Positions 49,601 to 62,215 of a DNA stretch of 64,000 nucleotides are shown piece by piece; positions within the stretch are counted from its first letter, which is position 1; the number at the start of each line of letters is the position of its first letter. The DNA lies in the NCBI GenBank assembly GCA_008921705.1, contig VFFE01009164.1:1633664-1697663 (forward strand), given 5' to 3'. The notes beneath the pieces are model-generated. The model had not been told where the DNA came from, made no database searches, and saw only the letters and a list, made by a program, of their open reading frames with translations. Made by a program: the position numbers and the translations under genes. The stretch is from Burhinus oedicnemus (Eukaryota > Chordata > Aves > Charadriiformes > Burhinidae).

Positions 49601-52600
49601 GGACACCCAGCAAGGCCCCGGCACACAACGTGCAGCTGCCCCCCGGGGAAGGGCAGGGAGGCTCGTGGGGGCCCTCCAAAGCTGAAGGGGTTGAAGGGCA
49701 GCCTGTCTGCAGGTGGTAATCCTTCATGTTCAAGAAAATGAAGGAGATGAGAAGCACATCTGAGGACGTGGCATCCCTCACCTAGCATGGCAGCGCTAGG
49801 TTTTTCCTATTTAATCGGTTTTGAAACCTCATGCAGATCCAAGTATAAACTAGTTTTCCACAAAACTGTGGAAATTAATCAATTCCATTGCCTGGCCAAA
49901 CTGTCCAATCCAAAAATACTCCCTTGCCTACTTAGGACAGGTTCATAGCTCCTGTACCCTACCAGAGCAGTGCAAAGGGACCCTAGTGGAGTCCTTGCCT
50001 TATTTAAGTGTTCTGTGGATGTAAGATGACATCCCTTAAAACAACTCAGCCTTCTCCTTCCTCCTTCAGGAAAGCCAGATCCATTTTTCCATCATTTCAA
50101 TAGTATGAGGCCATTATTATTACAGGCGCTTATTTTAATTTGAGGCTCAGAAAAATCCATTTTAGTTGGCATTGTGAATATTTAACGTACTTTCACAAAT
50201 GAAAATCTATTGTCATTTTCACATCATGAAACCTAGACCCAACAGCAGAAAGCTTGCCTAGTATATATAACGATCAAAGGAAATTCCATCTATCTTATAT
50301 GATATTTTCTTGTTTATTTCCCAAGTCTCTGGAGAATTTTCTGCACTGCTTTGGAGGACTGGAAGGGGTCTCTGAAGAATTTCCAATGCTCTAAAAGGCC
50401 CAAGGCAGCATTTCCAGTGCCAGAAGGTGAATGAAGGGTTGTATTAGCCTGTAAGCTTACCTGTGATGACTAATGGCAGTATTGTGGGATGAAAAATAGT
50501 ATATAAGACAAGACTCAGAAGAAACAGATTCTGACTTATCTGGCAGGTCTAAATAATTTAAAAGCACAAAGCATAGCTAGCCTGCTAGAATGAGTAAAGC
50601 ACATCCTGCTGTGAATGAGGAGACCTACGTTTTAGCAGTTTAACATTTTGGACTATAAGGAAAGAAACTGGGGGGAGGTTCAGTGGAGTACAAGGATAAT
50701 AAATTGATACTTCCTCATAACAGCAAGAAATAGCAACAGTTCTGGAGAGCACAAGACATGTGGCACATAAGTGATTATTTCTATGACAGTGGTCTCCTGA
50801 AACTCTGACCAGGGCTGACGTCCTACTCACCCAAATGGCAGCTCCCATGATGGTTCCTTTAAGCAAATGCATTGTGAGACAGACAGAAGTATGTTCACTG
50901 TCCTGTGACATACAGGCTGGCGTGAGAGACGCTGGGACCTGGAACAAGTATCAGGCTACAAATGTACAACCATCCTACTTACTTTCTCCTGTCTTGGTAT
51001 TTTGCTTCATTATCTTTTGCAAAACCTCCAGAATCTATAAATTCTGGCATCCTTCTGTATAAAGAGCAGGGGATGTTTTTAAGTCTCTCTTCCCCTATGC
51101 CAGTACCTCCCAGATTCTTTCGTCTCTCCCAAGCAAGAACAGCGACGTGCCTCCCTTCTAAACCTCCTTTTTCCCCTTGAGTCTACCTGCCAGACACCAA
51201 ACTCCCTGCTCCATGGCTAACTCTTCTGGCCAGCCCAGCAATGAGTAGCACTGGCTTTGAAGCTTTCCATGCTGCTATTGCCCTACCAGTCCAGCCCAGC
51301 CCTCACAGAAACGGGGTATACTCATCATCGGGCACTCTCTGTAAGTCATCAGTGAAGTCATTTCTCAGGGATGTACAACAAAGTCTGCCCACTGGTGCTT
51401 TACTTACAAGCTGATTTTGATAATTAATGATGCTAAACACGTAAGGGTTTTTAACTAAAATGATGTACAGAGCAAAGTTAGTATATTCTGTAGATAGCCC
51501 TCACCTCCTGGAAACCTCAAAGACAATGTCAAATAAAGAAATACCCACTCCTAAACTTAAACTAAATATGAAATTCTCTATACTTAAAGTTTTATTTGTG
51601 GTTTGATGCATATGTGTTTTATTGAGCTGTAACACATAAATATTTTTATAGAATCATTACCTGAAGAATGTATTCCTCCCTTTCTTGTTCAAAATTCCCT
51701 TAGAAAAAATACAACTTTTACCTGTTAAAGACAAAATAAGGGATTTAGGATTTAGTGAACAGTTCACAAAACTCCTTTGATGTAGTTAAGATATTAGTTG
51801 TGTTTCCAAAGCGAAGCAGTACATGAAGTAGCATGTGCCAGTTATTTTTTAATTTTTAAATCCAATTAATTGTTCTAGTTACAGTACCACTAATTTTTAT
51901 CTAGCTGATTAACTAGAGAATAATCCAAATACATTTCAAATTATAAATCTTTCATGATTTGGGAGATTTTATACAAATGTACATTTGACAGTGCTAATTT
52001 AAAGCAAATATCAAGCTTGATTAAACATTCCCAAGATAAGAAGGATAAACGATTGAATTATTTTATAGATTTAACTACCATTGATATGATGTTATAAACA
52101 GAAATATTTTGATGTTCATCATTAATTTTTAAAAATAATTCTTTGGGAAACAGCCAAGAAGGACTGGAGAAGTAGGTCAGAATGTATGCACAAAACATTT
52201 GTATTCTTTACTATATAAACACTAATTTATTTATTGAAATAATACACTGTTAATTATTTATTAAAGAAATTATAATTTTGCTGAGCTTCCCTCTGAAAGA
52301 AAAAAAATCATTAAAATGTGGCTAATGCAATAGCCAAGGCTATGATTGTTTCACATCTCTGCCTCCCAACTGTTTGCCAAGTATTTATTCGCAAATCGCT
52401 ATCCGTTGAAACATAATCTGCATCAGAGCGTCTCCAGCAAGCAAGTGAATTACAAAGTGTTTTAGCAAGCTTTAACTACTTTAAAAATATAGAGGATTCC
52501 CCATCACATTTGCTGTCCCATATGTAGGAGGCTATAGCAGGAGGAAAACTCTTTAGGGATCTGTTTTCAGGAACTGTTGTTAAGGAACGTAAATTTCACA

Positions 52601-53469
52601 ATGCCACTGGCTATTTCCCCAAATTCAGGCTTTTAAGAATGCAGATATACCAAACACTATTAAGTAATACAGGAAAGGGAGGGAAAAGTCTCTTTGTGAG
52701 AAGTGACATTACACACATAGAGGCTTTTTTCTGTTTTCTTTTTATTTCTTTTATTTTTTTCTTTTTTTTCTCTTTTAAACCAAGGAACATGACTGATTTA
52801 CCAAAAGTGTTTAGAACTCTTCTGAGCACAATCAATCCTCCAGCCATAAATTAAATAGACTTCACGCAAACACTCAGGTAAACAGAGAAAGTAGAAGCAT
52901 GAAAACACCCATTACCAATAAAAAATTGAGCACATGTTCCCAGCTGGAGAGTGAGTGGAACCATAGTCAACAACACAGAAATATGCACCAGCACGTTATT
53001 CTCCAAGGCAGTGTTGTAAATGAGACAGTGCCCAGGGATGGCTTGCCTATACTAATCTCAATTGGCCTCTCTAGTTAATACATTTAAACAAAAACATGGA
53101 TTTTCTGCAATCTATTACTATGCTTGATTCATTTGGGCACCGGTGTAGACAACCATTTTTCTTCTATTTTCCATATGATGCACTTAAAATGAACATATTT
53201 TTCTAATGATGTAATTTCATTTTGTTTCATTAATTCTACTGAAAAACAAGCAATATTTTGCCGAGCTAGTACATTAATAAATATAACATGAAATTGGTTA
53301 ATGCAACACACATTTCTCTCAATATCAGTTAGCTCTGTGTTACAGTGCAAAACAAAATTAAGGTATGATGGGCATAGTTTACTTTTGCTTTTTTCAATAG
53401 TATGAACTGATTCGGGGGAAAGGGAGAGCAGGTTGTTTTTGTGTCAGACTTACTGATATTTATTCTTTC
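43601..53469. other. Mostly AT-rich unique DNA, no defended gene
   Basis: An (AAAT)n run sits at 43967-43984. 49480-49700 is GC-richer with frames open on both strands but few CpGs and no splice support. 51400-52480 is very AT-rich with many homeodomain-like TAAT cores (around 51840-51920) and could be regulatory desert DNA. The rest shows no gene or named repeat. Confidence 0.4.
43967..43984. repeat. (AAAT)n microsatellite
   Basis: About four AAAT/TAAA units occur in TTTTAAATAAATAAATAAAT. It is simple sequence. Confidence 0.85.
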
Positions 53470-54540
53470 TTATTTTGGGGATCCTGGTTACCTGCTTTTA
53501 CTAAACTTCATTGAACCACTTTGCAAGTGGCGTTAAATCAAATTCTTTACTGAACTCCAGATAGATTAGACCTTCTGTGTTTCCCTTGTCTAGGAAATCA
53601 GTTATCTTACCAAGAAGCAGATCAAGTTAGTCTGGCAAGACATCCCTTTGGAAAGTCTATGTTGCATTTTGTGCGTTATCCCTTGTTCCTTAATTTTTCT
53701 TTCAAGACTTTCCCTATAGCCTTGTGTATTACTGCAATCAGACTAATGGGCCTCCAGTGTTTAAGCTACCCTACATCCCATCATCATCTAAAATATAAGG
53801 GCTCTATTTGCTGATTCCTGTCAGGAACTTCCTCAGTCCGCTTGACAGATGTGCTCAGATCACTGCCACTGTACCTGCGCTTTCATGCACTTAGTTATGT
53901 GGGTGTTTTGGGGACAGAGATGCTTAGGCCTATGTGACATACCTGCATTGGGCTTTTGGCCTTACTTTCAGTCTGGATGTTCTAATTTTCTGACTGTTCT
54001 CGCCTCCCATAGTCAGCACTTCTGTCCTTACAGAAAAAAAGACATTTGATTTAAATTTGATACCACACCTGAACCACTTTATTCTTGAACCCCAATTCAT
54101 TACACTGTTGTTGAGCTTCTCCTCCTCTGTTCTCTTTCATATTTATACATACACGGCTGGGGAAAGAAAAAAAAATACTAACCACTTTATGCTGTTTGGT
54201 TTAATTTACAAGGTCTAATTCAGCTTGACTTTTGGCACATATCTCTGCTTCTCTATTTCCTGGCCTCTCAGACACAGAATACTCCCTATCCCTTTAGGCT
54301 ATCTGCTTATTTCTCCTGCCCTTTCAGAAGTGGTTATTTATCCAGTCAGCTCTGGAGCCCTTCCCTACAAGATTTTCCCCTTGATTAAGATGCAAGTTCC
54401 AGACAGTTTTCACACCTTTGATTTAAAGAAATTTCACGCCTTCTCCACATTAAAATCCCTAAGCTCTTTAATCCAGTTGACCTCATTAACTAGTTTCCTT
54501 AATTTTTCAAAGTTTATCCTTTTGAAATTGAGATACTGAC
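53470..54540 (-). mobile_element. Second ancient CR1-type LINE, highly decayed
   Basis: The + strand follows antisense old CR1 text in order. GAACTCCAGATAGATTAGAC and CCTTGTCTAGGAAATCAGTT stand for the 'aatccagatacactatatcaactg...ccttgtccaccaaattagtt' part. Next come AAGCAGATCAAGTTAGTCTG and CAAGACATCCCTTTGGAAAG ('gagatcaagttagttaggcatgacct'). CAGACTAATGGGCCTCCAGT follows ('caggctgactggtctgtaatt'), then CCAGTTGACCTCATTAACTA near the far end. Sense is the minus strand. No open reverse-transcriptase frame survives. The far half (about 53850-54300) is less certain than the first 400 bp. Confidence 0.65.
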
Positions 54541-57500
54541 AAGCTTGGATGCAGCTGTGCTGGTGGGGGTGGCGGCTGCATCACGGTGCAGCTGCTGCAC
54601 CAGCGCGTGAGTTGGTGGCCATGCCGCACCCAGTGGTGCTAATGGGAAAGGATGCAGCCCACCCCCAAGCTACTTCTCTTCCAGTTAATTAAACTGAATA
54701 AATTGGTGATCATTTGATACTCGGTTATTCTCTGCCAACTCTTTCTTTATGCCCCCATTGCAAAAACCCAGGATTACTTGAATTACTTGTTGCCTGGATG
54801 GAGGAAGACCCTATCAGTATTACTGATACTTCTGATCTTCTGTATTACCTTGTTCATGATTGTAACAGTTTTTATTTGATTGTTCTGCAAAGCCAGGTTT
54901 TACTCTATGCCTTAAAGGAAAGTTCAAGCAATTTTGTAGTTGACCATTGCTGTACAATCAGGAAAATTTCTTCCTTGCCTGTGACAGAAGTTGATTGTCT
55001 TATGACCCAAGACACTGAAGGTTCGTATTAGAAGGCTGTTCAAAGTGGAAGCTGTCACAAAAATAATGTACTGAACTGAAAGGTGACTATTACTGCTGAT
55101 TTGTCATTCTGCCTACTAATACTGAGAAAGTATGTTATGTCTGTAAGAACTGATTGCTAACAATATTCTTAAATCTAGAGGTACACAAACAGGAACTAAC
55201 ATCATAAAACTAGAAGATGGGGAAGGCTTGTCATTGCACCTAGGTCTTCCTAGGAATAGAGAATGATTCATTCTTGCACATTTTGTTACATTCTCTACTT
55301 TCTAAACCTACACGTTGCAAGCAAAGGGACCTTTGTTACTCCTCTTGGGAGGCTACTGCACACCTTCAAAGTTCTCAGCAAGTACGAGATTTTCACTGGT
55401 CTTTAGCAATATTTTTCCTTTCTTAACTTAGTCTCACCCTTTCAGCCAGAGGCAAGAAAACACAGCTTAAGCACTCTTGGCTACGTAGTAATGGCAATAG
55501 CAGAAAGACATCACTTCTCAGATTTCCCTTCCCCATTGCTAGCTTTTAAATGGCCCAGCCACTATGCATATGTGTTTGCTGGATCAGACTCGGGAAGCCA
55601 GGGTGTACACCGTCCATTAACTGTCAAGCTCCCCTATGTTAGATACCAGCCCCAAGGGAATGACTAAAACACAGCAGAGCGAACCTAACAGCAAAATGAA
55701 ATGCGCTTGTGCACTTGCCTGTGAAGATGAGCATCCAGTTCAGTGGGTATAGCCCTGTGTTGCAAAGAACAGGGTAGTGGCATGTTGTCTTTTATGTGGG
55801 GCAAGCAAACAAGAACATTTATGTGTTGGTGCTGCTCTGATTCTGTGAAGTATAGTGAAAGATAAAAGTACACAAGGCAGAGCATGTGTCTCCTAGGCAC
55901 AGTCATGCTGTGGAGAGAAGTAATTTATCCCTGCTGGGTACATCCATCATAATGCAGAGCCTGGAAATATCTGTTATTAGAGCGCATTCATTCCAGAGCT
56001 TATACTATGTATGTTTGCTATTTAAGTTGATTTGCTGCAATGCTGGTGCCAATTAGCTACTGAGATCGCTTCCTATGATTTTGCCAGTAATGAGCATGTT
56101 CACCTGTATAAAGTTAACAAACTAATACTGCAAATACGGACAAGTGTGAAAGTTGCCCTTGTGCTTCATCATAGCCTGGAGTCTGAGCCAGAAGAAAGCA
56201 AGTTAGAAGAAAAATGGCTCCAAAATTGGGGTTAATGTCTTCCTCACCTGTAACCCCTGAAAATCCAGAAACTCTCATAATGAAGATTAAGATGAGATGT
56301 ATCCAGAATTTAGCTAATCTTAGCTGTTAATGATTTACCAGAAATCATTAGGAGTCTTTGGCAACTGAGTGTTTTTACTTGAGCACTTTGTGGGAAGCAA
56401 ACATGCTAATACTTACTTCTTAGTTATGAGTTACCTTTGCAGACAGGCAAATTCATTTTATCTTTTTTTTTTTTTTTTTTTAAGTGTATCTTGTTAAAAG
56501 TTTTTTAACGTGGTCTCAGATAAGTTCAGGTCTCAACTTATGCTGGGAAAGAAAATAAATAGACTGAAGACTGAAACCCAACATTTATATGTTTTTAGAT
56601 TCCCTTATTTCAGGAAACCAGTGTGGAATTAATTTTAAAAAAACTCAGGAGAATGTTAAGGTTTTGAAGCAGAAGGAGAAAAAAATAACCTCTGTTGTCC
56701 ATTAAAAAGTAGACAGAAATGAATATTCCCCCTTGTCTTTTGCACGATGAAACACAGAAGTGAAGGGAAGCATTAAGTGCAAGTATTGATGGAAAGAGAC
56801 TGATTCACTTCAGAAATTCTGAAATCATAGGTGCCGATCAGGGCCAAAGGCTCCCCTCTGCATCTAGCAGTGAAGAGGAAGGTGGCACTGGCTTCAGAGG
56901 AGGAAGTGCTCAGGAGGGAAATGCTGATTCTTGAGACTGGCCATTTCTTGCAGCTCTGAATTTGCAGAGCTCAGGAGATGAGTGATGTGCAGAAAGGGGC
57001 CACTGTCAGAGCAGGGAGGTGCCAGTTGGAGATTTTTCCCCATAGCACTCTGTCCTCCTGCCTGCTCAATGGAGATGATCAGAATATGTCAAAGACAAAT
57101 CAATCAACGTTGTATTTATCCTTATTTCTTGGTTCCTGAGACTCAAAGTACAGACAATCCTTACTCCAAATCTCAAAATCAAAAGCACTTGAGTCAAGCT
57201 GTTTTCCCGAAATGAGCAGTGTCCATACTTGCCTTACAGGGGGAGCCACAGGAAGGCAGGAGATGGGAGGGGGTCACTATGCTGTCTGGGATCAACCCTG
57301 CAAAACTGTTCAAGAGGGGTGAAGCACTGGTGGAATACAAAACCTATATTTTCATTTTATTAAAGGAGCCAGGAAATGAAAAGCACCCCCTGACTGTAGT
57401 TCATGTTTTAACTTATCTGTAACCAAGAATAAAGGCCCTTTTCTATATGAATCATTTCAGATCCATGAATCGCTGGTCAGAAGTCCAAATGATGGAAATC

Positions 57501-58091
57501 TAATACCAAAATGGAAATGTCCTGAGACATGCTGGTGGTTTCTTTAATGTACAGTATTGCTTTAATGCTGCCTGGGTAGGGAAATATTTGTAAAGCTAAG
57601 CTTTTGATAGCATGATTAATATTTTCAGGTTGACAGTGTAGAGGTAAGCATAACCAATAGTTAAATAAACGACTGAAGCTCCCATATACATGCAATATTC
57701 TACCACAGCTTTTAACTAATCATTAAATAAAACAGAGGTAGCACATTGCTGTGAGCAAAATAATCTTTCTAACATGACTCTTAAACAACTCAGTAAATCA
57801 CTCTTCAGTAATTTCTTTATCTAACTGGCTCAGTATCCTTGATAGATTCCCGATAGCCCTAAGAAATATTTGATCAGTGGGTTGCCTACGTGTATAATCT
57901 TTACTTATTTGCTACACTAGTTTATCTCATTTTTTCCTAACTGAAACCCCATTTTATTATTTCATTGTGAAACATTTTCTCTGTGCAAAGGGTGAATTTA
58001 TTAGACAGCTCAGACTCCTTCAGCCCTCTGAAGGACTGAGTGTTCTGTGGTGATTATGTGACAAATTACACAAGAGAAATACCTTTGCCCA
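54541..58091. other. Unique DNA with one GC-rich patch, no gene
   Basis: 54545-54665 is a GC-rich islet (GGTGGCGGCTGCATCACGGT, CACCAGCGCGTGAG) directly abutting the old CR1. It has no long frame with support. A T19 run lies at 56463-56481. Short plus frames (for example 54714-55031, 105 codons) lack coding texture. Confidence 0.45.
56463..56481. repeat. T19 homopolymer
   Basis: This is an uninterrupted run of 19 thymines. No retroposed gene body is recognisable on the minus strand side. Confidence 0.95.
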
Positions 58092-58124
58092 GTACTGCAT
58101 AGTGGCTAAATAACTATGCAGTAC
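58092..58124. repeat. Perfect 12-bp inverted repeat, 9-nt loop
   Basis: GTACTGCATAGT (58092-58103) and ACTATGCAGTAC (58113-58124) are exact reverse complements separated by GGCTAAATA. They would form a clean hairpin in RNA or single-stranded DNA. Pairing stops immediately outside the arms (A opposite C), so the stem is too short for a typical microRNA precursor. No terminator T-run follows. Confidence 0.9.
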
Positions 58125-61100
58125 CAGAGCAATCACGAAGTCCTGTCTTTAAAATAAAAATATCGTTTACACTCCCCTTTACACAGTAAGGAGGAGGAGA
58201 AGGAGGAGCCGGAGCGAGGGGAATGTGGGTTACAGTGGTGCACAGTTTGCAAGTCAGCATGGCTGAAGCCTTTTTGGAGGCAGCAGGTTTTTAAAAGAAT
58301 TGCGTAGATGCCAACAGAAGTCCCTGGTGGCTAAAATTCACAAATGTGTCTAAGCAGGTTAACTCTTTGAGTGATGTAAGATTTCCAGCCACTACAGATC
58401 AAACAAAAGGACAAGCCTGTGGCTTTGTGCACACAGAGTGTGTTGGACTTTGCCCCTACAACTTTCTAATGACAACTCTCTAAGTCAATACCTTAGAGCA
58501 GCTACCCCAAGGCACATCTCCTGCGTGGCAGGAGAAAGGTTAATGTTGCATATAGGAATTTCTGCCTTCTGTCACTACTTAGCAGTTTACTCTCACTAAA
58601 ATTAAACAAAATCGGCATCCAATTAATGGCCTGAGTTTCAGATTGCCTCTGGTATTGCGCTTGTTTTAGAATTAACTCTAACTACACCATTAAATGGTTG
58701 ATCTGTGGTTCAGAGGGAAATAATTTGCTGGAATTTTGGTTAAGGGTGAGATGGCTCCTTAAAAAAAAAAAAAAAAAGAAAAAGTTGCAGCATTTAAATA
58801 GTTTATTCTTAAAAATACAGTATCTTCTCAAAATGATTTAGAAGTGTAAGTATAAAGTTGCACACACCAAATGCAAAGATCCTTAAAAAATGCATGGCTC
58901 CTAAAACTCAGAAGACCAGAATAAGGAAATATGTGACTATTATAGAACACTTTCCTGCACTTTTATGTCATTAAAAATAAACACTCCTAAAGTGCTATAT
59001 TAGATTACTGAAGTTAGAAAGTAATTAAGGGCCTGGGTTCATGGTTTCGGATATCTCCTTTTACCAGGTAGATGTAGATTGAACAGTGCAAAATATGCTG
59101 CACGGGGAACTTCCTGTGTAAGTTATACCTATAGTTTCAAGTAGAAAAGCCTACAATTCTCTATTAATTACAGTGCTGCCACTGTGACGTTATTAACAAT
59201 AAAAATATTTGGTAGCTAAATATCCACAGGGTTATTTACTTTTTTTAAAAAAATAGTATGAATGCTAAGGATTCAGTTAGCTGAAAATGACTCATTCACA
59301 TCAGTCAATAGAGCTTTTGACATGAAAAGGACCTCCTCAACTAAGTGACGTAATCCATTATCTAAAATAGGGTAAAAACACAACCAAAAACTGAAAGGCA
59401 ACTCTACTTCATTCTAATTTTAGTAATTTTACTTCTAAGGTTCTTTTCTGATACGTTTTGATTCCAACCAAAGGAGAAATTAATGGAAAACCCAAGTTGT
59501 TATGAAAGTAACAACGCCCCAAATCAAGCTTAACTTTCCACATGAGGTTATGAGTCTCAGAATGTTTTTCTACAGCTCCCACTGAGTAAATTTCAATATT
59601 GCCATCATCTGAAGAACTTAACCCACAAAAAAAGAAAAAAAAAATTTCTAAGGGAAATCCACAAAATAAGTCCTGCTGCTTGCAGTGCTTTCATTTTTTT
59701 CCAGTTAATGCCAAGTCTTGTGATATTTGCCCCTTTTTTTTAAGAGCTATGCTTCAGATATCATATTACATGTGTGTATAAATTTTCACTCCAAAAGGTA
59801 AGTTTCCTGCTTTCTATTTCTTCTTTTCTTTGAAGAATAACCTGGAAAACGTGATCTATAAAGGCTCATGAATAGAGTGCAGATGAAATACCTTTATATT
59901 AGTAAAAAGTATTAATCAAAAAGCAATAGCCAGCTTCTGATTTGGAACTGTCATTAATAATTTTCCCCCCTCTCTTCTGTTGTGGAGAAAACAAGCAAAA
60001 AATTATCCCTGTATTTTTAGAGTTGTACCTGTTGGCTCAGTTTTCCAGCTGCAGACGTTGATCCCCATACGAAGGAATTTGCTGCATGTCTGCAGGGCCT
60101 CGCATGTCCAGGAGATGCTATATTCACGAGAACTGCCAGATACAGTTGCTTTGCAGGCTGTATCTCATCGAGTCTGACGTTTGCTGATGGTAGAAAAGGA
60201 ACCATGAAGGCTGAGGTTCGGGAAGACTCACAGATTGGTGGCGTCAGCAGAGGCTGAGGAAGCGTGAGTACCTGAGCAGAATGAGAGAGCGTGCCATGCT
60301 CATGCCGTCAGCCCAGAGGTAGTGGGTACCACCGCCTTCTCCAGTGCTCTGTGCGAGGAATGAATGGTTGTGACTCTAGTTCTCTGCTGCCAGTTCAATG
60401 CTAATTTGCCTGTTGTCCTTGCATTTCATGTCAATCACCTTTCACAAGAGATGAAAAATTGGTAAATCTTGAGTCTGGACCACCGCCACTATATTTGGCA
60501 TTCACAGCAGTGGATTCTAACATAAATCAATTTCTGCTTTACACAGACTGTTCTAGATGTATATCTCTCCATCTACACAGAAACAGGAAGGAGAAAAAAA
60601 AATTAACTGCAAGCCAAATGAAGCTGGTCTTCTACAGCATAAGTAACATCTTCAATAGCCACACTAATAAAATAAAACCCGTATTTCCCTTTCCTGATGA
60701 CCAGATCATCATTACATCAAAAATGTCTTTGTTTAGTTTTGCCTTTTCTTGTAAGCTTTATGTGACAGTGAGGTCTTCGGAGATGTTATGTGGGTTTGTG
60801 TCAAAAGGACAAAAAAACATTCAACATGCTGTCTTTGGCAGAATGAGTTCCAGCTTTTACAAATCTATTTCAATTAGGCCTTTCATTTCAAGGAACAGAG
60901 AGATTTTAATTCTGACATGGAGAGACCTCATGCATCAGTACATTTACGCTTGCAGTTACTGCTGCAAATCTAGTGCCATCACAGTGAAATAAACAACTTC
61001 TAAACAAAAAAACAGGAAAGGGTTATTAATCATCTGACAAGTATCACATTCATTGCTTTAGTGCAGCTAAAACAAGTTTGTTTCTAGTGATGTGATATAC

Positions 61101-61974
61101 AAATATCGCTCTCAGCTTAAAAGACCCGAATGTTGTTATAATATTGTAGGATGAAGCATAGAAAGTATTATCCATGTTCATTTTTAGTATAATTGTACTT
61201 TTTTGGCAGAAAGTGCCCATTTCAAGATTATTCTGGCATAAAACAACTAAATCTCCTAATGAGGTCTGAGTTACAGTGTGGCTGTACCTCCCTGGTATCA
61301 TTCTTGCTTACTTACTAAGATTTGCTCTCATTTGTTATTTTGTTCTTAGGGTACATACCACGTACTGTGGCCACTCCTGTTTTTCCAGTTTAAACTGTAC
61401 TGAAAGTCATTGCCTGGCAAATTTTTAGTACTGGAAGTGCCCAACTCTCTGAAAAAAACAATGATTTTAAGTCTAGATGGTTTAAATAAATATCACTATG
61501 TAAGTAAAAGCTCTTGAAGAACCAGTGTAATGATAAGAGCTGTGGTCACTTTTGGAGACATGGCATCTCTTGCACAGCTAAATATTCCAGGGAGGCCACA
61601 GCATCCTCTTGGATGGGATGTTAATAGTTGGCAGAGCACAGCAGTTTTAATACAGCACCAGAAGCAAATAGGTTGACAAACAAATGCCAGACTCCGAGGA
61701 AATTATAATGTATATTACTTTGTTTATTGCAGCTAACCAAAAGCACCTGTAGTAGGAATTACAGTTTGTCAAAAAGATATACAATATCTGCACTTTCATG
61801 TTTTCAGCTATTTAAAAATAGCAAAATTCAGCATCATTTACTTTTCAACAGAAAATAAATGAAATCTGCATGTGTTAGTTATAGGTATTTTTCATTAGCT
61901 CTTAGATATAGTGTCTGTGCTAGAAACCATTATCTAGTACATTTTGCTTTCCAGATAAAACTTTCAAATGCTTA
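58125..61974. other. Unique DNA, no defended gene
   Basis: There is an A17 run (58761-58777) and a GGA/GAG purine tract (58191-58215). 60030-60360 is relatively rich in CpG without a supported frame. The longest open frame of the window (60459-60992 plus, 177 codons, starting at TTG) lies here, but its composition is ordinary and a frame this long is not surprising by chance in 64 kb. Confidence 0.5.
58761..58777. repeat. A17 homopolymer
   Basis: An uninterrupted run of 17 adenines is followed by GAAAAAG. It is simple sequence. Confidence 0.95.
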
Positions 61975-62215
61975 CATTTCATTGCACGTTGGTTGATTGG
62001 ATAATTTGAACATCAAAGGAACCTTTCATTTAATTTAAGCCGTAAAGTTGTCTTTTGCTTTATTAACTTTCGATCAATAAACAAGCAATTTGGAAATGTA
62101 ATCAGGAAATGCTTCCAATTGGCTGACAATGTATCAAAGCCAGTGCTTGAAGGCAAGAGCAAGCTGTAACAAGCAGTTTATTACCAGTAGCTGTTACTGA
62201 CATTAGTCAAAACCA
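61975..62215. other. Possible conserved noncoding element
   Basis: The block has features often seen in developmental enhancers: GGTTGATTGGATAATTTGAA (PBX/CCAAT-like and homeodomain cores), CATCAAAGG (TCF/LEF-like), CGATCAATAAACAAG (forkhead-like), CCAATTGGCTGACAATG, and CAGTTTATTACC. It has no repeats and no frame. The element is proposed from texture alone. Confidence 0.3.

Noticed and set aside
49372..49788. 138-codon minus frame (and 104-codon plus frame)
   Set aside because: A GC-rich, stop-poor patch with frames on both strands and no splice or family support.
60459..60992. Longest open frame in the window (177 codons, plus)
   Set aside because: It starts at TTG, has no domain, signal or coding-like codon bias, and no splice context. 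A frame of this length is within what chance gives over six frames of 64 kb.
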